Below are positions 54,025 to 62,415 of a stretch of DNA of 64,000 nucleotides, one piece after another; position 1 is the first letter of the stretch; every line of letters starts with the position of its first letter. Both the position numbers and the translations under genes were made by a program. The stretch comes from JAPOUP01 sp965203605 (lineage in GTDB: Bacteria > Pseudomonadota > Alphaproteobacteria > Rhodobacterales > Rhodobacteraceae), in contig OZ241902.1 in the NCBI GenBank assembly GCA_965203605.1, forward strand, positions 1,798,001-1,862,000. Direction: 5' to 3'. The notes under the pieces are model-generated. The model was not told where the DNA came from and did not search any database. It was given only the letters and a program-made list of their open reading frames with translations.

Positions 54025-54768
54025 ATGGATGTTTCATTTCAGCTTTATTCCGCACGTAACGATACGCCTTGGGAGGGCGTGATCCGGGACATTGCAGAAT
54101 TCGGTTACACCCAGACAGAGGGTTTTCCGGGCGTCTATAGTGATCCAAAGGGCTTCCGTAACCTTCTGGATACGCACGGCGTGAACATGCCATCGGGCCA
54201 TTTCCCTCTTGAAATGCTCGAAGATGATCTATCGAAAGTGCTCGCCGTCGCCTCGACGTTGGGCATGTCCCGGATCTACTGTCCTATGCTCGACCCTGCC
54301 AGTCGGCCTTCAGACCGAACGGGATGGCAGGCGTTCGCCAGCCGACTTCAGGCAATCTGGGCGAGAGTGCGTGATTCTGGCCTGGAATTTGGCTGGCATA
54401 ACCATGACTTCGAATTCCGAGCCGGTGCCGATGGCACGATACCGATGCAGGAAATCCTCGAAAGCGCACCCGATATTGGATGGGAAGCCGATATCGCCTG
54501 GATTGTTCGGGGCGGGGCGGATCCGATGGATTGGATATCGGATTATGGAGGTCGGATCACCGCTGCCCATGTCAAGGATCTCGCCCCCTCTGGCGGAAAC
54601 GAGGAGGAGGACGGATGGGCCGATGTTGGCCACGGGACAATGGACTGGCGCAGCTTGATGACTGCGCTTCGTACCGCCGGCTGCAACCTATATGTTGTCG
54701 AGCACGACAAACCGTCTGATGCCAGACGCTTTGCCGGGCGTTCCATCGCCGCATTGAGGTCGTATTGA
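54025..54768 (+). CDS. Sugar phosphate isomerase/epimerase (xylose-isomerase-like TIM barrel)
   Basis: This 247-residue protein of the AP_endonuc_2/IolE family begins MDVSFQLYSARNDTPWEGV. FGYTQTEGFPG, FGWHNHDFEFRAG and DIAWIVRGGADPMDWI supply the metal ligands, followed by HVKDLAPSGGN and GHGTMDWRSLMTALRTAG. Members interconvert keto- and aldo-sugars or dehydrate inosose derivatives. It lies between the importer ATPase and a Gfo/Idh/MocA dehydrogenase, a pairing common in operons that oxidise and epimerise glycosides. GGAAGAAGAC precedes the start. Confidence 0.88.
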   Translation: MDVSFQLYSARNDTPWEGVIRDIAEFGYTQTEGFPGVYSDPKGFRNLLDTHGVNMPSGHFPLEMLEDDLSKVLAVASTLGMSRIYCPMLDPASRPSDRTGWQAFASRLQAIWARVRDSGLEFGWHNHDFEFRAGADGTIPMQEILESAPDIGWEADIAWIVRGGADPMDWISDYGGRITAAHVKDLAPSGGNEEEDGWADVGHGTMDWRSLMTALRTAGCNLYVVEHDKPSDARRFAGRSIAALRSY

Positions 54769-54778
54769 GGCGGATGGC

Positions 54779-55900
54779 ATGAAAGGAGAACTCAAGGTCG
54801 GCGTCATAGGGTGTGGCAACATCTCAGCCGCCTACATGGGCCATGCTCCGATGTTTCGCGGCATCGAGCTATGCGCTTGCGCCGACCTTGTTCCAGAAGC
54901 GGCGGCGGCGCGAGCCGAGGAATTCAAACTGCAGGCGCTCTCCGTCGAAGACCTTCTGGCGGATGACAGGATTGATCTCGTGGTCAACCTCACAGTGCCA
55001 AACGCCCATTTCGAGATATCAAAACAGGTACTTGAGGCAGGCAAGCATCTTTATTCCGAGAAGCCCTTCGTGCTTTCCCTGGAGGAGGGACGGGAACTTG
55101 GCCGGATTGCCGACGAAAGGGAACTACGCATCGGTTCCGCGCCAGACACGTTCCTCGGAGGAGCCCATCAACTTGCCAGGGTACTGGTGGACAGCGAGGC
55201 CGTCGGTGAGATCAAATCCGGCACCTGCTTCGTCCAGAGTGCAGGCATGGAAATGTGGCATCCGAATCCAGGTTTTTTCTTCAAGCGGGGCGGCGGTCCG
55301 ATCCTTGATCTTGGGCCCTACTATATCTCCAACCTGGTTCAGCTGCTTGGCCCGGTGACGCGTGTGGCCGCGATGTCGTCCACCGCGTTCGAGTACCGCA
55401 CGATAACCTCGAAACCGAGGTATGGCGAGAAGATCAGGGTGGAAACGCCGACAACGGTCCATGCGATCATGGAATTCCGTTCAGGCGCCCAAATCATCTA
55501 CTGCGCCAGTTGGGACGTCTGGAAACATGGACATTCAAATATGGAACTGTATGGCAGCAGCGGGACGCTCTATGTTCCGGATCCCAACTTCTTCGGCGGC
55601 GAAGTCCGCATGTCCGAGCGCTCCGCCTTTACGAACGTGGCTCGATCATGGGATCATCCATTCAGCCGCGCGAGGCAGGGAGTGAATGCCAACTACCGCG
55701 GCGCCGGGCTGGCTGACATGGCGGTCGCCATGCTGGACGGGAGGCCACATCGCTGCTCGCATGCCTTCGCCCTGCACGCGGTGGACGTGATGACGTCGAT
55801 CCTCTCTTCGGGCGAGACCGGAAAGTTCATCGACATCATCACCGAATGCGAACGTCCCGCACCGCTTGGTCCAGAAGAGGCGGAGGCGCTACTGGCCTAA
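54779..55900 (+). CDS. Gfo/Idh/MocA-family oxidoreductase
   Basis: This 373-residue NAD(P)-dependent dehydrogenase has the N-terminal Rossmann motif LKVGVIGCGNISAAYMGHAP, then VVNLTVPNAHFEISKQVLEA and the conserved HLYSEKPFVLSLEEG. The C-terminal domain contains WHPNPGFFFKRGGGPILDLG and GPYYISNLVQLLG, with the catalytic Asp/His region. It starts ten bases after the isomerase stop. It probably oxidises the imported sugar or its derivative at C3 or C1. An unrelated paralogue stands at 17228-18142. Confidence 0.92.
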   Translation: MKGELKVGVIGCGNISAAYMGHAPMFRGIELCACADLVPEAAAARAEEFKLQALSVEDLLADDRIDLVVNLTVPNAHFEISKQVLEAGKHLYSEKPFVLSLEEGRELGRIADERELRIGSAPDTFLGGAHQLARVLVDSEAVGEIKSGTCFVQSAGMEMWHPNPGFFFKRGGGPILDLGPYYISNLVQLLGPVTRVAAMSSTAFEYRTITSKPRYGEKIRVETPTTVHAIMEFRSGAQIIYCASWDVWKHGHSNMELYGSSGTLYVPDPNFFGGEVRMSERSAFTNVARSWDHPFSRARQGVNANYRGAGLADMAVAMLDGRPHRCSHAFALHAVDVMTSILSSGETGKFIDIITECERPAPLGPEEAEALLA

Positions 55901-55954
55901 GACGGGTTCGGGCTCGAACCATGCATTCGGTTTCGGAAACGGGGAGGACGCGCC

Positions 55955-56466
55955 ATGATTCGCAATCCCATCCTGCGGGGCTTCAATCCAGACCCATCAA
56001 TTTGCCGAGCGGGCGACGAGTATTATATCGCCACCTCAACGTTCGAGTGGTTTCCGGGTGTGCAGATCCACCATTCCCGCGATCTTGCCAACTGGGAGCT
56101 TGCCTGCCGTCCGCTCGACCGGGCCAGCCAGCTCGACATGCGAGGAAATCCCGACTCCGGCGGCGTCTGGGCTCCTTGCCTATCTTATGCCGATGGTCGC
56201 TTCTGGCTGGTCTATACGGACGTCAGACGGTTTGATGGAAACTTCAAGGATGCCCACAACTACCTGGTTACGGCCCCAAGGATCGGAGGTCCCTGGACCG
56301 ATCCAATCTACGTGAATTCATGGGGATTCGACCCATCTCTTTTCCACGACGATGACGGTCGCAGGTGGTTCCTGAACCTTCAATGGAAGCACCTGTCCCA
56401 ATCTGTCGGTGGGTCGCCAAAACATCCGGCCTTCGATGGCATCCTTTTGCAGGAATGGACATCTGA
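55955..56466 (+). pseudogene. GH43 beta-xylosidase/arabinofuranosidase, 5-prime part (split by IS)
   Basis: This is the N-terminal half of the five-bladed propeller of glycoside hydrolase family 43. It has NPILRGFNPDPSICRAGDEY with the base aspartate, TSTFEWFPGVQIHHSRDLAN, GVWAPCLSYADGRFWLVYTD and SWGFDPSLFHDDDGRRWFLN with the pKa-modulating aspartate. After EWTSD the reading enters an IS630-type element and stops at 56482. The catalytic acid is on the other side of the insertion, so the enzyme cannot work as split. Confidence 0.92.
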
Positions 56467-57706
56467 TACCAAACCAAATTAATAATGTGCCCAGAACAAA
56501 GATTGAACATCATGCTGTGTGACACGGCAATATTCTGCGTGTGACCGGTGGCGCCGTCCTGTATCCTGTGCCTTGGAAACATGCATAAGGAGAGAACGGC
56601 ATGCCTGCGAAAGTCATGGTGTCGCGCACCGACCACACACCCGAACAACTACGCGAACTGGCCCGGAAACACAAGTTCCGCGACTGCCGCCGCCGGATGC
56701 GCGCGATCGCGCTGGTCACCGGGGGCAGGCTATCGCGGACCGAGGTGGCCTCCGCCGCCGGCGTGGGCGTCCGGACGCTCCGCGACTGGGTTGTCCGTTA
56801 CAACGCCGACGGCCCCGGCGGCCTGCGGGACGCCGCCCGGCCGGGGGCGCCGCCGAAGCTGGACGGCGGACAGGCGGAGGAGGTCGTGTCGTGGCTGGAT
56901 GGGGGGCCGGACCCCGACGCGGGCGGGCCCTCCCGCTGGACCGTCGCCGACGTCCGGAGGCGGATCGCGGGCAGCTTCGGGGTGGCGTACACGCTGGAGG
57001 GCGCGCGCCAGCTGGTGCGGAGGCTGGGCTTCCGGCACATGTCCCCGCGGCCCGTCCACCCGAGGGCGGACCCCGCCGCCCGGGAGGGATTCCGCAGGGA
57101 TTTCAGCCGGTTGGCCCGTAAGGCGGTGCCCGACGGGGTGGCCCCGGAGGATGTGCTCGTCTACTTCCAGGACGAGGCGCGGGTGGGACAGAAGGGCATG
57201 CTGTCGAGGGTCTGGGCGCGGAAAGGGACGCGCCCGCGCGTCGTGCGGGACCACCGGTACGGATACGTGTACCTGTTCTCCGCCGCCTGTCCCGCCACCG
57301 GCGACGCGGTCGGGCATGTCTGCGACAGGGCCAACACCGGGGAGATGAACCGGCACCTCCGGGAGATCGGGGAGCGGGTCCCCGCCGGAAAGCACGCCCT
57401 GGTGGTCCCCGGCGGCGCGGGCTGGCACCGGTCGAAAGACCTGGGGATACCGGACAGCGTCTCCCTGCTCCGGCTGCCGCCCTACAGCCCGGAACTGAAC
57501 CCGGTGGAGACGGTGTTCTCCGTCCTGAAGCACCGGCATTTCGCCAACCGGGTGTTCGAAAGCGCGGAGCATGTCCGGGAGGTGGTCGAGCGCGTCTGGG
57601 ACGCCTTCATCGGCCGGAAGGGCGAGATCACGCGGATCACCACGAGGGAATGGGCGGTGCCGTGAGATCAGGGGCGCCTATCGGCAATGATTTATTTGGT
57701 TTGGTA
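56467..57706 (+). mobile_element. IS630-family insertion sequence in the GH43 gene
   Basis: A 1.24-kb element bounded by TA dinucleotides (56467-56468 and 57705-57706), the known IS630 target duplication. The left end reads CCAAACCAAATTAAT from 56469. The right end, on the opposite strand from 57704, reads CCAAACCAAATAAAT, giving terminal inverted repeats. One transposase gene fills it. The element is richer in G and C than the split gene around it. Confidence 0.93.
56601..57665 (+). CDS. IS630-family transposase
   Basis: This 354-residue transposase has an N-terminal helix-turn-helix (residues 15-60: RRRMRAIALVTGGRLSRTEV, then GVGVRTLRDWVVRYNADG) and a winged-helix second domain (WTVADVRRRIAGSFGVAYTL). 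The DDE domain has its first Asp in VYFQDEARVGQKGM and its Glu in PPYSPELNPVETVFS. The second Asp, expected in a VLDGAGWHRSKDL-like segment, is replaced: the sequence reads VVPGGAGWHRSKDL. That change would abolish catalysis, so this copy is probably immobile by itself. The start follows AAGGAGAG. Confidence 0.93.
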   Translation: MPAKVMVSRTDHTPEQLRELARKHKFRDCRRRMRAIALVTGGRLSRTEVASAAGVGVRTLRDWVVRYNADGPGGLRDAARPGAPPKLDGGQAEEVVSWLDGGPDPDAGGPSRWTVADVRRRIAGSFGVAYTLEGARQLVRRLGFRHMSPRPVHPRADPAAREGFRRDFSRLARKAVPDGVAPEDVLVYFQDEARVGQKGMLSRVWARKGTRPRVVRDHRYGYVYLFSAACPATGDAVGHVCDRANTGEMNRHLREIGERVPAGKHALVVPGGAGWHRSKDLGIPDSVSLLRLPPYSPELNPVETVFSVLKHRHFANRVFESAEHVREVVERVWDAFIGRKGEITRITTREWAVP

Positions 57707-58796
57707 TGAGCATGGTCTGGTGGGCGAAGTCAGAAAGATCTTTTCCGGTAGCCCGTTAGGTCTGGCCGAAGCGCCTCATCTGTTCAAACGGAATGGGTGG
57801 TACTACCTGACTGTCGCGGAAGGTGGCACGGGATACCGCCATGCTGTCACGATGGCACGCTCCCGCTCGATACATGGCCCGTATGAACTTCATCCGGACA
57901 GACATCCCATTACGGCCAAGGACCACCCCCAACATCCGCTCCAGAGAGTCGGTCATGGACAGATCGTGGAGACCCCGGAAGGGGAGACCTACCACACATT
58001 CCTATGTTCGAGACCGCTTCCAGGCCGTCGCTCGCCGTGTGGCCGCGAAACGGGAATCGTGAAGTGCCGTTGGGGCGAGGACGATTGGCTCTACACCGAA
58101 GACGGCAGTCCGGCGCCACCAATGGACTTTCCCTCCCTGACGTCGGTCGAGACTCGGCCGGCTCGGCCGGTCCAACGGCGATTCAGTGGAGATGGGCTCC
58201 CACCGGAATTTCAATGGCTTCGGACACCGGTTCCCGATCGGATTTTTCAATTGACAGGGAATGTCCTGAGACTGTTCGGACGTGAGAGCATCGGCAGCTG
58301 GTTTGACCAGGCACTGGTCGCTCGCCGTCAGGAACATCTGTCGTACCGAGCAGAGACACTTCTGAGTGCATTCGAGCCGACTGGATACCAGCAGGCCGCA
58401 GGAATCGTGACATATTACAACAGGCACAAATTCCATTTCGCTGCGGTGAGCTGCAACGAGGGATTTGGCCGCTGCCTGACAGTTCTGTCCTGTCCCGGTG
58501 ATTGGCCAGAAGGCCGCCTTACCTTTCCCTGCGATCCTGTCAAAATCGATGACGGACCGGTCAACCTTGCCGTTGAGGTCGATCGAGGCGCACAGCGGTT
58601 TCACTGGAGACAGACCGGCCCGTGGGTCCCTTTGGGCCCGGAACTCGACGCGAGTGTGATTTCCGACGAGGCGGGGCGGGGCGAACACGCTTCGTTCACC
58701 GGCGCGTTCGTGGGAATGGCGACATTTGACATTTCCGGGCGCGGTAGCCCTGCTGACTTCGCAACCTTCACCTATGAGCCGAAGTGCGAACAATGA
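57707..58796 (+). pseudogene. GH43 beta-xylosidase/arabinofuranosidase, 3-prime part (split by IS)
   Basis: The reading continues EHGLVGEVRKIFSGSPLGLA and EAPHLFKRNGWYYLTVAEGG, the segment with the catalytic-acid glutamate. It goes on through RVGHGQIVETPEGETYHTFL and a C-terminal DUF1349/beta-sandwich domain typical of long GH43 xylosidases (from about FSGDGLPPEFQWLRTP). By my count, joining the two halves after removal of the element and one TA leaves them one base out of frame, so precise excision would not restore the enzyme. Confidence 0.9.
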
Positions 58797-59157
58797 TGGC
58801 TGAGATTTCGACACCTGGCATGGCGGTGTTGAATCTCAAGTCGTCTTGTTCCTTCTGGAACTGTACTTCAATACCGACGGCAGTCCGGTATTACCATATG
58901 CCAGAACCGGACATCGGCGGCACTTTTCGCTGTATCGACGCCAGCGGGTAAACGGCAGTGGCTTTTGATCCATGTTCGGATCTCCGGCGACCTCCTGAAT
59001 GCCCCAGGGCCACAGCCTCGATCTTGCCACAGGAAGTGATGAAACCGCCGTTGACATATCTGTCCGGCAGCAAACGTTGGCATCAACCAACTCCAGGACC
59101 CTAAAGATCAACGCGGAAGCGGCCTGATGGTCACTTTCGCAGATAGTTCCCCATGAA
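58797..59157. other. Intergenic region between convergent genes, nothing recognised
   Basis: About 360 bases between the GH43 end and the lipoyl-domain gene, which converge here. Frames on the minus strand up to 140 codons overlap the lipoyl gene and have no motif. No clear terminator was seen. Confidence 0.4.
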
Positions 59158-59409
59158 CTATGTGTCCCTGCGCTCGATCCTGCAGACCGGATCGCCGACC
59201 GGAACGTCATCGCCTTCCTCGACGAGATGCTCCAACATGACGCCTCCGCAAGGCGCTTCGTACTCACTGGTCACTTTCTCGGTTTCAACGTCGTAGAGTA
59301 TATCCCCTTCCTTGAAGGCCGCCCCCGGCTCGACACGCCATGCGACAAGCGTGCCTTCCTCCATGTTCATGGAAATGCGGGGCATCTTCAGCGAAACCCT
59401 CATGCTCAA
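59158..59409 (-). CDS. Free lipoyl/biotinyl-attachment domain protein
   Basis: This 83-residue single lipoyl domain begins MRVSLKMPRISMNMEEGTLV. The lipoylated lysine is in YDVETEKVTSEYEAP near residue 45, and EHLVEEGDDVPVGDPVCRIE closes the domain. In 2-oxoacid dehydrogenases the lipoyl domain is part of E2; here it is separate, without peripheral-binding or acyltransferase domains. Its start overlaps the E1 beta stop (ATGA), so it is coupled with the E1 genes. The E2 catalytic core and E3 must be encoded elsewhere. Confidence 0.9.
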   Translation of the reverse strand: MSMRVSLKMPRISMNMEEGTLVAWRVEPGAAFKEGDILYDVETEKVTSEYEAPCGGVMLEHLVEEGDDVPVGDPVCRIERRDT

Positions 59410-60395
59410 TCCTCCCCTACCGACGGCCTTTCAAGGAGCGCCCGCACGGATGATGCAATGCTTGCCTCATCTGGAATCAGCGCCTTCTCGATCGGAGGCG
59501 AATATGGCAGCGCAACGTCCGGCACGGTCACGCGCTTGATTGGGGCCTTCAACGCGTCAAAGCATCTATCCGCGGTGATTGCAGCAATATGCGAAGCGGC
59601 CGAACAGGTATCCCGGCTTTCGTCTACGATGATCAATCTGCCCGTCTTCCGCACCGATGACAGAATCGCATCCGCGTCGAGGGGCACCATCGTGCGTGGG
59701 TCGATGACCTCGACAGAAATGCCGTCCTTGGCAAGCCGCTGGGCGGCGCGGACCGCCGGGCGCACCATCGCACCAATTGCAACAAGCGTCAGTGCGTCTC
59801 CTTCGCGAACAATGGCCGCCTTACCAAGTTCAAGAATGTGTTCTCCATCCGGCACTTCACCCATCTCGCCGCCGCGGCCGGCAGCCTGCAAAAAGACGAC
59901 CGGATTGGGATCGCGGACCGAGGCACGAAGCAACCCCATGGCATCCGCCGGCGTGGCCGGAGTCACCACCTTGAGGCCACCAAGGTTCATGAACATCGGG
60001 TGCATGCTGTCCGAATGCTGCGCGGCTGCCGAGCGACCGCCGCCATAGACGCCCATATAGACGATCGGCAGGCTGATCTGGCCAGCAGTCATATATCGCA
60101 GTTTCGCCGCCTGATTGGCGATGGAATCGAAGCCGGTATACATGAAATTGCCAAACATCATATGGCACACGACTCTGTAGCCTGCCGCCGCTGCCCCTAC
60201 CGCCATCCCACTCATCACGGTTTCCGAGATTGGCATGTTGCGGACACGTTCGGGCCCGTACTTCTCCAGCAATCCCCGCGTGTCACCAAACAGGCTAATC
60301 TCAACATCCTCGCCAAAGAGGATTACCTTCGGGTCTCTGGCCATCTCTGTGTCGAGCGCCTCGTTGATGGCATGGATCATCCGCTTCTTGGCCAT
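59406..60395 (-). CDS. 2-oxoacid/acetoin dehydrogenase E1 component, beta subunit
   Basis: This 329-residue transketolase-like beta subunit begins MAKKRMIHAINEALDTEMAR. GEDVEISLFGDTRGLLEKYG, then PISETVMSGMAVGAAAAGYR with the TPP-activating glutamate, and MGVYGGGRSAAAQHSDSMHP are visible. The C-terminal domain has VEVIDPRTMVPLDADAIL and VDESRDTCSAASHIAA. The start at 60395 fits the family; an upstream extension does not. It forms an alpha2-beta2 E1 with the next gene upstream and could act on acetoin, pyruvate or branched-chain 2-oxoacids. Confidence 0.92.
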   Translation of the reverse strand: MAKKRMIHAINEALDTEMARDPKVILFGEDVEISLFGDTRGLLEKYGPERVRNMPISETVMSGMAVGAAAAGYRVVCHMMFGNFMYTGFDSIANQAAKLRYMTAGQISLPIVYMGVYGGGRSAAAQHSDSMHPMFMNLGGLKVVTPATPADAMGLLRASVRDPNPVVFLQAAGRGGEMGEVPDGEHILELGKAAIVREGDALTLVAIGAMVRPAVRAAQRLAKDGISVEVIDPRTMVPLDADAILSSVRKTGRLIIVDESRDTCSAASHIAAITADRCFDALKAPIKRVTVPDVALPYSPPIEKALIPDEASIASSVRALLERPSVGED

Positions 60396-60408
60396 ATCCG
60401 AGACTCTC

Positions 60409-61401
60409 TCAGGCGAACATGAATTTCGTCGATTGCTCGACGCAGGGCAATGGCGAGGATTCGGCAAACTCGACAGCGCCAGCCACTTCGGCCCGGATGT
60501 CCGCGTCGATCCGGTCAAGATCTTCCTGCGTTGCCTGCCCGGCTTCAAGCATGCGGGCGGCAAGCGCCGGGATTGGATCACGTCTGGCCCACTCGGCGAT
60601 CTCCTCCTCGCTTCGGTAGGAACCACCCAGGAACGTGACCTCGGCCTCCACATGGCCGCGCAGTCGATAGGTCCGCGCCTCGACCAGTGTTGGTCCTTCG
60701 CCGTTGCGAGCCCGTGCGATGGCGCGGGAGGCGCACTGATATACTGCTATGATGTCGTTCCCGTCGACCTCTTCGTGAGCGGCACCGTATGGCTTCGCCC
60801 GATCGACAATTCGACCGGCAGTCACGGTCGATGATGGAGAGAACTCTGAAAAGCCGTTGTTCTCACATACAAAAACAACGGGAAGTTGCCAAAGAACAGC
60901 AACGTTCAATGCTTCGCATAGAACACCTTGGTTGGCAGCACCATCGCCGAAGAACGCAACCGCCACGGCACCCTTGCCGTCCAGCTTCGCGGCCCACGCC
61001 GCACCGGTTGTGATCGAAATTCCTGCTCCGACAATTCCGTTCGCGCCAATGATACCCTTCGAGAAATCCGCCACATGCATCGAGCCACCATGACCTTTGC
61101 AGATTCCGGTTTCGCGCCCATAGACCTCGGCCATCAGGAGGTTCGTGTCTCCTCCCTTGGCCAGAAAATGTCCGTGGCCGCGATGCGTGGACGCTATCCA
61201 GTCGCTGTCATCAAGCTGCGAGCAGACCCCGACGCCGACGGCTTCCTGACCAATGTAGAGGTGCACGGGCCCTGGAAGCCGACCCGAGCGGCTGTCGTTG
61301 CCAAGCTGCTCCTCAACGCGGCGAATGCGCAGCATGTCGCGGTAAAGTGTCTGCATCTCTTCTGAAGAAAAGTTGATTCTGGAAGAGGTGGTCGGCTCCA
61401 T
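60409..61401 (-). CDS. 2-oxoacid/acetoin dehydrogenase E1 component, alpha subunit
   Basis: This 330-residue TPP-dependent subunit has MLRIRRVEEQLGNDS, PVHLYIGQEAVGVGVCSQL, and STHRGHGHFLAKG with the catalytic histidines. It also has KGHGGSMHVADFSKG and the TPP motif FFGDGAANQGVLCEALNVA (GDG...N). TYRLRGHVEAE near residue 245 matches the phosphorylation-loop region. Short length and the KGHGGSMH segment resemble AcoA-type acetoin dehydrogenases. E1 beta begins 13 bases downstream. An eroded SDR gene lies 4 bases upstream on the same strand. Confidence 0.92.
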   Translation of the reverse strand: MEPTTSSRINFSSEEMQTLYRDMLRIRRVEEQLGNDSRSGRLPGPVHLYIGQEAVGVGVCSQLDDSDWIASTHRGHGHFLAKGGDTNLLMAEVYGRETGICKGHGGSMHVADFSKGIIGANGIVGAGISITTGAAWAAKLDGKGAVAVAFFGDGAANQGVLCEALNVAVLWQLPVVFVCENNGFSEFSPSSTVTAGRIVDRAKPYGAAHEEVDGNDIIAVYQCASRAIARARNGEGPTLVEARTYRLRGHVEAEVTFLGGSYRSEEEIAEWARRDPIPALAARMLEAGQATQEDLDRIDADIRAEVAGAVEFAESSPLPCVEQSTKFMFA

Positions 61402-61405
61402 TCTT

Positions 61406-62143
61406 TCAGCTCCGGTTTGCTGTTTCAGCTCTGGGATGATGGGGAAAGGAGAGAGTCCCGTTCGGAGTCCCTCTGTATTGTGATGCCATCGACCGCCAAC
61501 CTAGAACCGGTGACAACCCCCTATCCGCTTCCGCGGGAAACGCGGTGCCGTGCGCGATTTCATCCGGGCCATTCCGGCGTGCTCGCCGTCGTCTGCCACC
61601 AGAGCCCTTTCTGTCGAATATCCCGACATCCGCACGATCAAGGAGCGTCTTTGTCGGAACACAACCGGGCATGATCGCATCAATCCCAATTCGATCGCGG
61701 ACGGTCTCCAGCGCCAACAACTCGGCAAGTCTGAGGGTCGCCTTCTTCGCGCTTACGCAATTGAGCCGACAGTACCGGGCCGGCCCGGCAATTGCAGACG
61801 AAATGTTATCGGTCCGCCCAATCCACGCCTCATGCGTTGGGAAGGTTACCAGTCGTGAGCAGCTGACCGCGTCACGCTCGCGGACCGCAAGCATCCGACC
61901 ACGATTCCTTAGCGGCAACGCCGTGATCCAAACGATTCGCTGCGACATGATCTTGGCGATTGCAGCCAATGTCGTACCCTTTGTTGCGTCGGCAATCAAT
62001 GGAGCCGCCAAGCGTGCGCTTTCATCATCGAAGTCAACCTCAACGACCCTGCAACGGTTGGCAGTGAATCGCCCCAAACTTGCGGAGCCAATGCTCACCG
62101 CGGCTCCGGCCATTTCCAAAACCGCATTTGCGGAAATCGACAC
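61406..62143 (-). pseudogene. Eroded short-chain dehydrogenase/reductase gene
   Basis: The 245-codon frame follows the SDR fold, but with key residues lost. AVLEMAGAAVSIGSASLGRF matches the TGxxxGIG cofactor loop without its Thr-Gly start. RVVEVDFDDESARLAAPLI is strand 2. The NNAG region is missing, so the distance to the active site is some 25 residues too short. DNISSAIAGPARYCRLNCVS has the catalytic Ser, but the Tyr of YxxxK is Cys (TGC). DAIMPGCVPTKTLLDRADVG matches the NAIxPG end. The last 70 residues have no similarity. I infer a pseudogene that once preceded the E1 genes in an operon. Confidence 0.68.
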
Positions 62144-62415
62144 GCCCTGATCCCATTTCTGTCCTGAAGTGATGTTCGAAATGCTGATTACAGCTAGCAG
62201 GAAACGTGCTACATATCTAGATGTTTAATCCAATCCACCGCGAACTGCATTCTTCCATTTGGCTTTGGTCGGAAGGTACACGCAGGCCCGCGCCGCGTAT
62301 GTCCGTGTATGGCTCCACGAGACCGGGACATGTACTACCGGGCGGTCTATCAGGTCTGTCTAGCCGGAACTTCAGGGGCTTCGGCAAATGGTTTTCACGT
62401 CCAGACCGTCGGTTT

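Noticed and set aside
56730..57572. 280-codon minus-strand frame inside the IS630 element
   Set aside because: Antisense shadow of the transposase gene caused by high GC content.
61640..61670. GCVPTKTLL string suggesting a pyridine nucleotide-disulphide oxidoreductase
   Set aside because: There is no FAD-binding motif or redox-active cysteine pair around it; the context matches the NAIxPG region of an SDR instead.
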